A stretch of DNA of 64,000 bases from Paenibacillus lautus NBRC 15380 (GTDB taxonomy: Bacteria; Bacillota; Bacilli; Paenibacillales; Paenibacillaceae): contig NZ_BIMF01000003.1 of NCBI RefSeq assembly GCF_004000945.1, positions 124,001 to 188,000 on the forward strand, in the 5' to 3' direction. The translations under genes were made by a program, and so were the position numbers. The notes under the pieces were generated by a model. The model saw nothing but the letters and a program-made list of their open reading frames with translations. It ran no database searches and was not told where the DNA came from. Shown here piece after piece: positions 52,894-61,740 of the stretch. The first letter of the stretch is position 1; every line of letters starts with the position of its first letter.

Positions 52894-53025
52894 CTATAAG
52901 ACATCATCGTCAGCTAACTCATCTGCCTGGAGTTCGTAATTTTCTAAATTAGCTGGGATCTTTAATCTTTCCATATCGCCATCAAGGATTACTCCCATTT
53001 GCTCGCGTGTTTGAAAACAGATCAT
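52894..53025 (-). pseudogene. C-terminal gene remnant beside the IS element
   Basis: A 43-codon frame from an ATG at 53025 to TAG at 52894-52896 reads MICFQTREQMGVILDGDMER and then LKIPANLENYELQADELADD. It has good protein character but no ribosome binding site, and a stop lies three residues before. It is probably the C-terminus of a protein whose 5' part was lost near the IS3-type element that begins at 53074. I do not recognise it. Confidence 0.4.
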
Positions 53026-53149
53026 ACGGTTCGTTGTTTTTTAAGGCATGAATATAAACTTGAGCAATCTTACGGGACTGACCCCATTTGTGAGACAGGG
53101 ATCAAAACATCTTTCAAGTTTAAGCAGCCTGTTGCCGAAATTGAACATG

Positions 53150-53972
53150 CTACTGGTTGTTTAGTTTTGTTTGAATGCGAATTGAGTTATAGTAAATAAT
53201 GTAGTCTCGAACGGTCTGCTCGACGATTACCGTCGTCGTACAGGTTAAACCTTCGAAATAGAACGTTTCAGACTTTAGCGTGGAATGAAACGATTCAATG
53301 GGGGCATTATTAGCGGGCGTACCCTTACAGGACATGCTCATGGTAATGCCTTTTCCCTTTACAGCTTCTTGATAGGCCTGAGATGTGCAGACGCTGCCCT
53401 GATTGCTATGGAGCATGGTACCTGGTAGTGCTGATAACTGACTCGGTGTGTCCAGGACAAACCCTGTGTCTTGCTTGTCAGAAATACTGTATGCGACAAT
53501 CTCTCTGTTAAAAAAGTCCAAAATGCTCGACAGGTATAACATTTTTCCGCCGAACGGCAAATACGTAATATCTGTAACAAGTTTTTGCATGAGTTGCATC
53601 GGCCTCAAAATGACGCTTCAACAACTGTTCTACGATGTAAGCTCCTGCCCTGTAGGTTTGCGTTTCTTTACTTTGACACGACATTGGAGCCCCCCGCGCT
53701 GCATAATCCGCCGCACGCGTTTATCGTTAATCTTTCGTTCCATTCGAGGCAGTGCCGTGATCTTCCGATATCCATAACGAAATTTTTGCTGAACAGCGTT
53801 CACGAATCTTCACTACCATGTGATCTTTACATCGGCTCCCGAAGGCATCCTTCCAGCGATAGTAGGTGGAGCGAGGAAGCCCGATCCATGCACACGCTTG
53901 AGTTACACTGACTTCCCCTCGAACGGACTCACCCCACTCCACTAAAGTCTTTGGCGACACACTCCTTTGCAT
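53150..53972 (-). pseudogene. IS3-type orfB transposase remnant
   Basis: The N-terminal part (SVSPKTLVEWGESVRGEVSV, with RSTYYRW) stands in one frame down to about 53727; the catalytic core is in another frame from 53608 to 53150. The first Asp is in VTDITYLPF and the Glu in NAPIESFHSTLK. The second Asp is replaced: HSNQGSVCTS stands where HSDQGSQYTS is usual. Several frameshifts and this substitution mean that no active transposase can be made. Confidence 0.75.
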
Positions 53973-53989
53973 TTCCGCGAACTTTTTAG

Positions 53990-54262
53990 GAAATCTAATT
54001 GTTGCTTCAGAAACCGATTTTCCGCCTGTACCTTCTCGAGCTCTGATGTATATTCAGGCCCTTTACCGTAGTTGTATTGTTTACCGACAGACTGCTCCAA
54101 CCGGTTCTATTAGCCACTACGATACCATCTCATCCAGTTCTCCACTTGTGTCTTGTTTCGTATGTTCAGTCGCTCAATGACTTCTTTCACTGGAATGCCA
54201 TCCATTCTCATTTCAATGGCTTGCTTCTTCACTTCTACCGGATAGCTGACTCTTGTTGCCAA
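53990..54262 (-). pseudogene. IS3-type orfA transposase remnant
   Basis: A TTG at 54262 behind GGAGGTG opens RVSYPVEVKKQAIEMRMDGI and a helix-turn-helix (IRNKTQVENWMRWYRSG). Two consecutive stops (TAA TAG) then interrupt the frame, after which it continues NRLEQSVGKQYNYGKGPEYT and a leucine-zipper-like ELEKVQAENRFLKQQLDFLK until a frameshift. Clearly an inactive orfA. Confidence 0.7.
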
Positions 54263-54561
54263 CGTAAAAACACCTCCAAGGTTGTCCCCATATCTTACGA
54301 AATGGTTACATTCTCTGGAAGGTGTTTTAATTTGTCTCACGCTATGGGGTCAGCCCCGATGATTCCTCGACACTTCCATTTTACTAAGGTGCGGCTTCTT
54401 TTGTATGACAAAATTAAAAAGCGGGGAGCCGGGCATCGATTATACTCGTCAAAAAGAGTTGTTTACGAATACGATTTCGGAAATTCGAAATGGGAAGAAA
54501 ATGCAGGAGCATCCCTTCAGACCGATACGTTAGAGAATCGGTATATTGATTAGCAGGTTTT

Positions 54562-55140
54562 CTATGGATTAAGTTTCACCTTTCGGGCGAAAAGGATTGA
54601 ACTTCTTTCTGACGTTCGCACTTCCATACATAGTAAACGCGCATCATTCAACCATTTTTCTCTAACTAAATCAGGTTTTCCCTCCCAAGCGTCAGGCCAA
54701 TGTTCCATAGGGGTAAAGTCATCAAGAATGATGATTCCATCCAAGTTTACCGCATCAATCACCAGATCGGCTTCATTGAATTTAGCCTCTTTGATATCAA
54801 TAAACACAAAATCAAATGGCCCATATGTCAAAATCGACTTCCAACCACCTTGTAAGATTTCAATCTTGTGATTGATAAATATTTTTCTGACTTGCTCAAT
54901 TTGTTCCTGTTTGTGATCGATCGTTATAAGGTTCGAGTCTGGGCTCATGCCGGATAATATCCATGCGCTCCCTACTCCATAACCCATGCCAATCTCGGCA
55001 ATTCTGGCCTTCCTTTTCAGACCGCTAGAAATTTGCAGAAATTTCCCGACTTCATATGTACAAGACTGTGCAAAATTATTTTTGCCGGCAAGTTTAAGAG
55101 CACGCTGTACTAATTTAGGTATGATCGATTGGGTTGTCAA
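54562..55140 (-). CDS. Class I SAM-dependent methyltransferase, O-methyltransferase-like
   Basis: Methyltransferase of 192 residues. The SAM motif I is ARIAEIGMGYGVGSAWILSG (about 45-64), the acid after strand two is in LITIDHKQEQ, and the later FDFVFIDIKEAKF and GIIILDDFTPMEHW fit the catechol/caffeoyl-type O-methyltransferase group. Start is a TTG at 55140 behind AAGGGG. The gene is divergent from the M16 pair with 68 bases between them, a shared control region that has a TATAAT at 55168-55173 for the M16 side. It may belong to the same accessory island. Confidence 0.82.
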   Translation of the reverse strand: MTTQSIIPKLVQRALKLAGKNNFAQSCTYEVGKFLQISSGLKRKARIAEIGMGYGVGSAWILSGMSPDSNLITIDHKQEQIEQVRKIFINHKIEILQGGWKSILTYGPFDFVFIDIKEAKFNEADLVIDAVNLDGIIILDDFTPMEHWPDAWEGKPDLVREKWLNDARLLCMEVRTSERSSILFARKVKLNP

Positions 55141-55208
55141 ACATTCATCCCCTTTTTTGAATTATGATATAATTGGTTAAAATACAAGAACATGGGTTGT
55201 GAAGTTTT

Positions 55209-56405
55209 ATGGAATTTATTTATGATTCATTCACATTATCCAATCTACTAACTTGTGCAATAGAGTCAACAGCGCTCCAACCATTTTCAGTTGTGCAGTT
55301 GCATTACAAGGTAGGCTCCCGAAATGACCCTCGACATAGAAAAGGGATCGCTCATATCAATGAACATATGATGTATCAACATAAATTATTTCCTGATAAG
55401 TCATTCCGGCAAGTTATAAACGATTGTGGTGGTATATCAAGTGGAGCGACCTGGCTTGATTTCACCACTTATACTACAATTATTGATAATGCCTATCTTC
55501 AAGATCTATTAGCCTTTGAGGCAAATAGAATGAAAGAGTTAATCATATCTGAGGAAGACCTTACAATTGAAAAAAGAATAATTCATCAAGAATATCAACA
55601 AATGCTCATCAATCATCCATTTATGAAAGTGGAGAGTCAACTTATCAACATGATATTCAGTTCCAATCATCCTTACCGAAATTCACCTTATGGTTCAAAG
55701 TCATCTGTTAACTTATGTACTTCTTCGGATACAAAAAGTTTTCATGAATTGTATTATGGACCGAATAATGCAATCTTATCTGTGTCGACTCCACTCGCTA
55801 AAGATAAAGTGATAAACATGATATATGATTGTTTTAACGACATTCAGCCACGCTTATTTGAGCCATTAAATGGCCTATTCTCGTTTGGGAAAAGTGGTAC
55901 AAAAAAAATCATTTATAAAGAAAGACCTTCTCGAATCTATATAGCTTATAAGATTCCTAATATACATACACTAGGACGTTATTGTGCAAATCTATTCGTA
56001 AAAATTTTAAGTGATGGGATGAATTGTAGATTCAATGCAGTGCAGTTTCTTGATTATGGTTGTGAGCTTTATCCTTTGGAACATGATTCTGTTTTTGTAT
56101 CGTGGTGTTCAGTGGGTCAACGAGAAGATATTGAAACAGCTAAATCCCGCTTGATTTATATAATTGAAGAATGTGAACTGAGCTCGCAAGAGATAGATCG
56201 GGCTTTATTAAGACATTATAGGGAGAAAAAAATTCTCTTAGATAATTCATTGTGTCGAATTGATATCATGACAGCTGAAGTCAGATACGACTCAAGCTTA
56301 AAATTTATATCTGTATCTACAGATTTGATTACAAAAATAATAAAGAAAATATTTAGAAAAGATAATCGATATATATTAATCTGTGAAGGTGAGGAAAATG
56401 ATTAA
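55209..56405 (+). CDS. M16-family zinc peptidase, catalytic subunit
   Basis: Inverzincin-type metallopeptidase of 398 residues. The zinc site HxxEH is H49-I-N-E52-H53 in GIAHINEHMMYQ, followed after about 75 residues by the ERxxxxxE-type segment (IEKRIIHQEYQQ, E121/E128) that supplies the third ligand. The following gene encodes a second M16 domain without this site. It overlaps this gene by 23 bases, so together they probably form the two-chain peptidase. Similar pairs serve in RiPP maturation (AlbE/AlbF-like) and in PQQ pathways; a direct link to those cannot be claimed. No signal peptide, therefore cytoplasmic. Confidence 0.85.
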   Translation: MEFIYDSFTLSNLLTCAIESTALQPFSVVQLHYKVGSRNDPRHRKGIAHINEHMMYQHKLFPDKSFRQVINDCGGISSGATWLDFTTYTTIIDNAYLQDLLAFEANRMKELIISEEDLTIEKRIIHQEYQQMLINHPFMKVESQLINMIFSSNHPYRNSPYGSKSSVNLCTSSDTKSFHELYYGPNNAILSVSTPLAKDKVINMIYDCFNDIQPRLFEPLNGLFSFGKSGTKKIIYKERPSRIYIAYKIPNIHTLGRYCANLFVKILSDGMNCRFNAVQFLDYGCELYPLEHDSVFVSWCSVGQREDIETAKSRLIYIIEECELSSQEIDRALLRHYREKKILLDNSLCRIDIMTAEVRYDSSLKFISVSTDLITKIIKKIFRKDNRYILICEGEEND

Positions 56406-57507
56406 AAAACATTCTTCAACAAAAAACACACAATCTTGGCTTTATTCTCGACCAAGTTATTCAGGGTATAGCGAAGTGAAAATCGGTATTCCTCATTCAA
56501 TGATATCTCAAAATACTTCTCCCGTTACAATATCAATGGATCCATATATTAAGGAGATATTAAGAGAATTGGATACCTTAGGTATAGATATTGAGTTTAC
56601 ATATTCATATGGATATCTCTTAATGAGCTTAACCACTAAATCCTGCAAAAAAATATCTGAATTGTTGTCCTTACTTATCTCCCATATCATATCTTTAAAT
56701 CCTGGATCTATAGATGTTGTGAAATATGAATTATCACCCTACCAATCTGGCATGACTGTTTTAGCCCTAATGCTAAACAACAAATTACTTCTAAATGAAG
56801 TGAACAGTATTAATTATGCACCTGACAATAACATCAATAAAATCCAAATTATATTTATAGGAAATCCTATAATCGATCTAAATATCCCCCCATCTCCCCT
56901 TGATATGAAGCTCAGCATATCAGAATTCGAGCTTATTTCAGATACGCATATAGCATTAGACTATAATATAGGAGGAATGATAAATATTTATGGAGGTATC
57001 TCATTTCCGTCACCTAAAAGTGCAAATAGTTTGTTAGTACTTTCTGAAATATTAGAAATGATGGTAATGGATCGATTACGTATACAGTGTGGAATGATAT
57101 ATGGAGTAAATGTTTACTCCAGAGGTAATCATTTATTATTTTCAACCACTATAAACGAAACAGATTATTTTAAGAGTTGCCGACTTCTTGATGAATTAAT
57201 GCGAGACTTTCACAACAGGAATTTTATGCCATATATTCTTCAAGGATATAATAAAGCAAAACAATATTTTGAAATCATTTCAGAAGCGCCTGCTACTCAA
57301 GCGAATTGGTACTGGGATTTTTTATTTTATCGTAACTTCAAATGCGGTCCGATCCCACTAATCCGTTGGGATCGGAATGAAGTTTTTGAGCATTTAATGG
57401 AGGATGTATTCAGTACGAACGTTTCAGCATGGAAATGGGTGTATATTGGAAAAAAATCTTTTTTAAAAGAAAAAACAGTGTTAGACCCTTCGTCATTAAT
57501 ACGATAA
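56383..57507 (+). CDS. M16-like partner subunit without zinc site
   Basis: 374 residues with the M16 beta-alpha pattern (VKIGIPHSMISQ near the start; GGISFPSPKSANSLLVLSEI and MDRLRIQCGMIYGVNVYSRG later). The last is the R/Y-containing substrate-clamping segment of the second M16 domain. There is no HxxEH. It overlaps the active subunit by 23 bases and ends 12 bases within the convergent GT2-TPR gene. Another ATG five codons in is possible. It is strongly AT-rich like the rest of the island. Confidence 0.78.
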   Translation: MKVRKMIKKHSSTKNTQSWLYSRPSYSGYSEVKIGIPHSMISQNTSPVTISMDPYIKEILRELDTLGIDIEFTYSYGYLLMSLTTKSCKKISELLSLLISHIISLNPGSIDVVKYELSPYQSGMTVLALMLNNKLLLNEVNSINYAPDNNINKIQIIFIGNPIIDLNIPPSPLDMKLSISEFELISDTHIALDYNIGGMINIYGGISFPSPKSANSLLVLSEILEMMVMDRLRIQCGMIYGVNVYSRGNHLLFSTTINETDYFKSCRLLDELMRDFHNRNFMPYILQGYNKAKQYFEIISEAPATQANWYWDFLFYRNFKCGPIPLIRWDRNEVFEHLMEDVFSTNVSAWKWVYIGKKSFLKEKTVLDPSSLIR

Positions 57508-58644
57508 TACCTTCGGTTCTTCGATTTTCATTTGACAATATGAAAGATGATATCCTAATCCAGCGAACTGCATAATTGTTTCGTAGTAAAATGCACGGTA
57601 GGGATCGCATTCAACTTTTCCAAGCCAATTTTCACGCAAGAAACCTCTATTTTTTTCTATTACATCAACGAAACACATGACAGCCTGCTCATACTCACCC
57701 ATTGCTTGATATGCTAATCCCTTATTAATTTTTGTATGAATTGCTACTGGTTCTAATAAAATTGCCTTATCAAAAGAATGTATCGCTTCCGAAAAGTTCC
57801 CGGCTGTTAGCTGCGTTACTCCAATCATGTTCCAGGCAGCAGCATCAGACGGCCGTATTTCCACCGCTTTTCTATAAGATAACTGAGCTTCTTCATTTCG
57901 GTTCACTGAACGAAGTACATGGCCTCTAAAGGAGTGTAATGTAGCTGAGTTAGGATTCATAAGTAATGCTTTCTCAGTTCTCTCCAACGCGATATCGAAT
58001 CGCCCTAATGTACGAGATATAAGCCCAATATACCCTTCTACAATAGCGTCTTTTGGCGTCGCTTTTAGTTGTTCTTCCATAAGATCAATATATCGCAGAC
58101 TTTTATCATCTCTTTCTTGAACCGATCGACAATGCCCATAATGATTTAATACAATAGGAGCCGATTCTACACGTTTCCCTATATCTTGAATACTCATTTC
58201 AACAGATTCATTTACTCTTTTTCTGAATCTCACACTAGGTTCATTTCTAATTAGTTTGACATTACGTCCAGAGTACCACCCGCCTGTTGAGAAGAAATTA
58301 TACCTGAGTACTTTGTAGGCATATACATCTGGTGGAGCTGTTTTAACTAATTCAACGAGTTTCTGAGCTTCTTGTGGTTCGAATTCTTCATCAGCATCAA
58401 GGAACAATATCCAGGGAGTCGTAGCATAATCCATGGTTGCATTACGTATTGAGCTAAAATCATCATTGAATGGAATCTCGTAGATATTATTGGTGTATCG
58501 TCTGCAAATCTCCATAGTTGAATCTGTGGAGCCAGTATCCACAACAACAATATGATCAACTATGTTATATACAGATTTAATGCATGATTCTACGTACCTT
58601 TCCTCATCTTTTACCATTAAACATAATGTGATCCCCGTAGTCAT
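57496..58644 (-). CDS. GT2 glycosyltransferase with TPR repeats
   Basis: Glycosyltransferase of 382 residues. The GT-A domain (1-180) begins GITLCLMVKDEERYVESCIK, and has VVVDTGSTDST and the metal site LFLDADEEF. The C-terminal 200 residues are about four TPR units (ALLMNPNSATLHSF, AVEIRPSDAAAWNM, AILLEPVAIHTKIN). The GT-A plus TPR layout is shared with SunS-type peptide S-glycosyltransferases and with several glycoprotein transferases, so a protein or peptide acceptor is plausible. Its ATG overlaps the stop of the preceding hydrolase gene (ATGA). Last gene of the island operon. Confidence 0.85.
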   Translation of the reverse strand: MTTGITLCLMVKDEERYVESCIKSVYNIVDHIVVVDTGSTDSTMEICRRYTNNIYEIPFNDDFSSIRNATMDYATTPWILFLDADEEFEPQEAQKLVELVKTAPPDVYAYKVLRYNFFSTGGWYSGRNVKLIRNEPSVRFRKRVNESVEMSIQDIGKRVESAPIVLNHYGHCRSVQERDDKSLRYIDLMEEQLKATPKDAIVEGYIGLISRTLGRFDIALERTEKALLMNPNSATLHSFRGHVLRSVNRNEEAQLSYRKAVEIRPSDAAAWNMIGVTQLTAGNFSEAIHSFDKAILLEPVAIHTKINKGLAYQAMGEYEQAVMCFVDVIEKNRGFLRENWLGKVECDPYRAFYYETIMQFAGLGYHLSYCQMKIEEPKVLSY

Positions 58645-59375
58645 TGGTTCATAACCTCCTGGAAACTCGATTCAAAAAATTTACTTAATTCAAGTCCTAA
58701 TTCAAGTCTTGCATTATATTTTTCGAAGAGATGATTCACATCACTAAACTTCCTGCATGAAAAACCAATGTTTCTAAGTTCTGATGACGCTTCTTCAACT
58801 TTATGATCTAATTCTCCAAAACATAAATATTTCTGCATGTGTTGATGAATACTTAACTCATAACGTGGAAATATATTTTCTCTTTCCCTCCAAAAGGTTT
58901 CAGGAAGAAGAAAATGTCCATTTCGGATTGCGTATTGACCATGAACACCAAAAGTAATGCCTTCGATTATATCACTACTTATTAATGCAAGGGCCTTCGC
59001 TTTTACTTGAATAGAAGCTAGTGAGGCTATAACCCCTCCAATACTCATTCCTAATACTCCAATGTTGGATGAATTAAACTTTTCCATACAAAAGTTATTT
59101 ACTTTATGGAAGTCTTCAAGCATTGACTTAAATGTGGTGTTATAGAAAGTACCACTCGAATCTCCAGAGCCTCTAAAGTCGAAACGAATGACTCTGAAAC
59201 CATTTCCGGCTAATGACTTGCTTAAAATCGAGAGTAAGTTTTGAGGCCCCGAACGATCACCGGTTAATCCATGACAGACGAGAATACTCCCTTTGGAACC
59301 TATTTTCGGTTCATCTATCACCATAGTGATCCAGCCTGGATTTGTATTTAAAATACATTCTGTACGATTCATCAT
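58641..59375 (-). CDS. Alpha/beta hydrolase
   Basis: Hydrolase of 244 residues. ILVCHGLTGDRSGPQN is the oxyanion loop, RVIRFDFRGSGDSSG the acid-side strand, GVLGMSIGGVIASL the nucleophile elbow (GxSxG) and VNHLFEKY carries the histidine. It overlaps its neighbours by four bases on both sides (ATGA). It resembles a second hydrolase-like gene in the same operon at 61688, but here the catalytic serine is present. An acyl or ester substrate linked to the glycosyltransferases is likely but unproven. Confidence 0.83.
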   Translation of the reverse strand: MMNRTECILNTNPGWITMVIDEPKIGSKGSILVCHGLTGDRSGPQNLLSILSKSLAGNGFRVIRFDFRGSGDSSGTFYNTTFKSMLEDFHKVNNFCMEKFNSSNIGVLGMSIGGVIASLASIQVKAKALALISSDIIEGITFGVHGQYAIRNGHFLLPETFWRERENIFPRYELSIHQHMQKYLCFGELDHKVEEASSELRNIGFSCRKFSDVNHLFEKYNARLELGLELSKFFESSFQEVMNQ

Positions 59376-61114
59376 CCTACCCCTATCGAGGAATTATAGA
59401 TTTTAAATCCGTTTTTATTATATTGTTCAATCACTTCATGACCATGCTGATTCCATTCACATATCTTAAAAAATCGGATGTTTTTTTGATACCCAGTCGA
59501 GATGCCGATGCTAATTTCATAATTATAACGTTCAGCTTCCGTTTTTGAATCAAGAATAATTAAATCAACATCCCTATTCCATTGTCTGTACACATAGTCT
59601 TGGAGATATAATAAATGGTCTGTGTTGATTGTTGATAAATCAACAATCAACGCATCTCTTAAACTGTTACTTTGGAATCTACTGTATACTTCCATGTAAT
59701 CGGATTTTTGCTTTGGATCAAAGACGGTTTCAAACAACCTAAATTTTTTTGCATCTTCTGCAGTGTGTTTTCTAAGAAATAAATCCAAGTTATTCTTCCA
59801 TTGCAAAAATTTATAATTCGTCATTTCCCGGTCATGCCATAAATGATATCCTGTTGCTCTCGATGAAAAAGCCCATCGTACCCCTTTGTGATGAAGCCTA
59901 TATGCCCATTCAATATCTTCAAGACCCCATCCGTAAAAATCCGCATCAAATAAATTATCAAGAAATAACCTTCTAGGGCCCGAGACGTTACAGGTATAAG
60001 CGATACTCCAAGGATGAGCCAGATAGTTTAGATCCATCGAATTCAAGGACAATAAGACTTCCCGACTATCTTTGCGGGAAAGATGAATGTCTACTTCATT
60101 TTGATCTTTAGGTAAATGCCTCCTGGCGCCAATCACAATAAGTTTATTATTTAATTCATGAAGCTGAATATGTTGCCTTATAAAATCTTCTTGAACAAGA
60201 ATGTCCGAATCAAGGAATATAATAAAATCGCCCTTAGCTGCCTGTAAGCCTAAGTTTCTTGCATATGCTGGACCTTTCCCATCAGAAATAATCACTTTGT
60301 CCGAATATTTTTCGGCTATTTGGACGGAGTTATCGCTCGAATTATCGTCTACGACAATGATTTCATAAAGAGATTTGTCAATATCCTGTTGGGCTAAATG
60401 TTTTAGACAAAAGTACAAATGATTTTCACGATCTTTCACAGGAATAATCACTGATACGGTAAATGGGATATCATTCATATAATGTTTTATGTATCGATTC
60501 ATTTGATTCACGGTTTCAGCAAAAGTTGAATTACTAGAATCCCATGCAATCATTCCAGTCTTGTAACGTAATGGATCAATATCTCGAGAAAGGTCTAATT
60601 GATCCCGCTTTCTTACTTTTAGTAGAAGTTCTTCTGCTTGCTTTGATTTTCCTATACGAAGATATTCAGCATAATTTCTATTGGCCCGTTCCGTAGGTTC
60701 TGCCCAAAGCAAGATTTTTATTATCGCATCAGGCATAATTTTATTAGCTATACGCCCCTCGAGAATAGTATGATGTATTTCGCAAAAAGTTCTTATTATC
60801 GAATATACTTGAGTTTGTATTATTGGATCCATAGCCAAAAGTGGCACTTCCGACTCTATATTCACGTCTCCAAACAAATGATCCGTTAGATCCTGATGAT
60901 ATAAGAATACTCGAGGCTCCTTCGATTCATTTAGGTTAATCTTAATCATTGATTGAATAGAAGAAAGATCATTATGGGTATAGACTTTAACCCAAGCAAC
61001 AGCACGAAATATTAATCCAATGCTTAAATAGGTGAAGTTCAGATCATTCGCTAATTGTCGGGAGACAGCTCCCTTACCAACTCCGCTTAATCCGTCAATG
61101 GTGATGCAAGTCAT
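59372..61114 (-). CDS. Cytidylate-kinase-like domain fused to a GT2 glycosyltransferase
   Basis: A 580-residue bifunctional protein, from the ATG at 61114 behind GGGGGAGC. The first 200 residues are a cytidylate-kinase-like P-loop kinase: CITIDGLSGVGKGAVSRQLA with Walker A GLSGVGKGA, LSIGLIFRAVAW and HHTILEGRIANKIMPDA. From about 222 a GT2 domain follows (FTVSVIIPVKDRENHLYFCL, VVDDNSSDNS, metal motif FLDSDI, and the later WGLEDIEWAYRLHHKG). The last 110 residues are not identified. Joining an NMP kinase to a glycosyltransferase is unusual; it might make the activating nucleotide locally or have been reused to phosphorylate another substrate. Start and stop both overlap neighbours (ATGA). Confidence 0.82.
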   Translation of the reverse strand: MTCITIDGLSGVGKGAVSRQLANDLNFTYLSIGLIFRAVAWVKVYTHNDLSSIQSMIKINLNESKEPRVFLYHQDLTDHLFGDVNIESEVPLLAMDPIIQTQVYSIIRTFCEIHHTILEGRIANKIMPDAIIKILLWAEPTERANRNYAEYLRIGKSKQAEELLLKVRKRDQLDLSRDIDPLRYKTGMIAWDSSNSTFAETVNQMNRYIKHYMNDIPFTVSVIIPVKDRENHLYFCLKHLAQQDIDKSLYEIIVVDDNSSDNSVQIAEKYSDKVIISDGKGPAYARNLGLQAAKGDFIIFLDSDILVQEDFIRQHIQLHELNNKLIVIGARRHLPKDQNEVDIHLSRKDSREVLLSLNSMDLNYLAHPWSIAYTCNVSGPRRLFLDNLFDADFYGWGLEDIEWAYRLHHKGVRWAFSSRATGYHLWHDREMTNYKFLQWKNNLDLFLRKHTAEDAKKFRLFETVFDPKQKSDYMEVYSRFQSNSLRDALIVDLSTINTDHLLYLQDYVYRQWNRDVDLIILDSKTEAERYNYEISIGISTGYQKNIRFFKICEWNQHGHEVIEQYNKNGFKIYNSSIGVG

Positions 61115-61740
61115 ACAAGCTCCCCCCATTTTTTTTTAATTTCTGAAAATATTTCTATACACAATAACTGTTGATCGCCTGTAGCATCTATACGATAAAA
61201 ATTTTCCCGTTCAGCGAATTCATCAAATTTTTGTTTGGCTTTCGTGAGGAATTCCAGATTATCTCCAACACCCTTCTTTGTGCGTCTATTCAAACGATTG
61301 ATTGCTACTTCAACTGGAACATCAAAATAAAAAGTTAAATCCGGTTTTGGTATCCAGCCCCACATATCAGGATCCTCTTCAATGTCATTTCCAAATACGG
61401 ATTGATTCACAAAATGTGAATAAACATATCTGTCACAAATGACCGTTTTACCTGCGCTTAAAGCCGGAACTATTGTCGTATGAATTGAATTTAATAATTT
61501 AAAACTAAAGTAATCCGCCATAAAGCTTTCTAGTTTCTTTGAGTCTTTCAATCGATGCTTTTTCAAGTCATGAAGCCCCGTGACAAAACGCCTTTCAGGA
61601 AGCAAAGGTTTAATCACTATATTCGGAACGTTATATTGGTTTAACATTTCTTGAACGTATCCAGCTGCACTAGATTTCCCTGAGCCATCAGGGCCACACA
61701 TTGCTATTAACAGCGGCTTCTGTCCCAAAGCATTCAACAC
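61111..61740 (-). CDS. Thymidylate-kinase-like P-loop kinase
   Basis: Kinase of up to 209 residues. Walker A is GPDGSGKSSAAGY, the DR-type motif is VICDRYVYSHF (strongly TMK-like) and PKPDLTFYFDVPVEVAINRL fits the lid region. Housekeeping thymidylate kinase would normally sit near holB, so this operon copy is probably specialised. Start uncertain: GTG at 61740 (overlapping the hydrolase by 53 bases), a TTG at 61737, or ATG at 61701. Its stop overlaps the next ATG. Confidence 0.8.
   Translation of the reverse strand: MLNALGQKPLLIAMCGPDGSGKSSAAGYVQEMLNQYNVPNIVIKPLLPERRFVTGLHDLKKHRLKDSKKLESFMADYFSFKLLNSIHTTIVPALSAGKTVICDRYVYSHFVNQSVFGNDIEEDPDMWGWIPKPDLTFYFDVPVEVAINRLNRRTKKGVGDNLEFLTKAKQKFDEFAERENFYRIDATGDQQLLCIEIFSEIKKKWGELV

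Larger units (their letters stand above)
53074..54358 (-). mobile_element. Decayed IS3-family element
   Basis: About 1.28 kb bounded by related terminal repeats. The left end reads GGGACTGACCCCAT then GTGAGACA; the right end, on the opposite strand, reads GGGGCTGACCCCAT then GTGAGACA. Between them lie remnants of orfA and orfB of an IS3/IS150-type transposase in several frames. I see no clear target-site duplication. The element separates the sugar operon from the AT-rich island and is almost certainly immobile. Confidence 0.75.
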
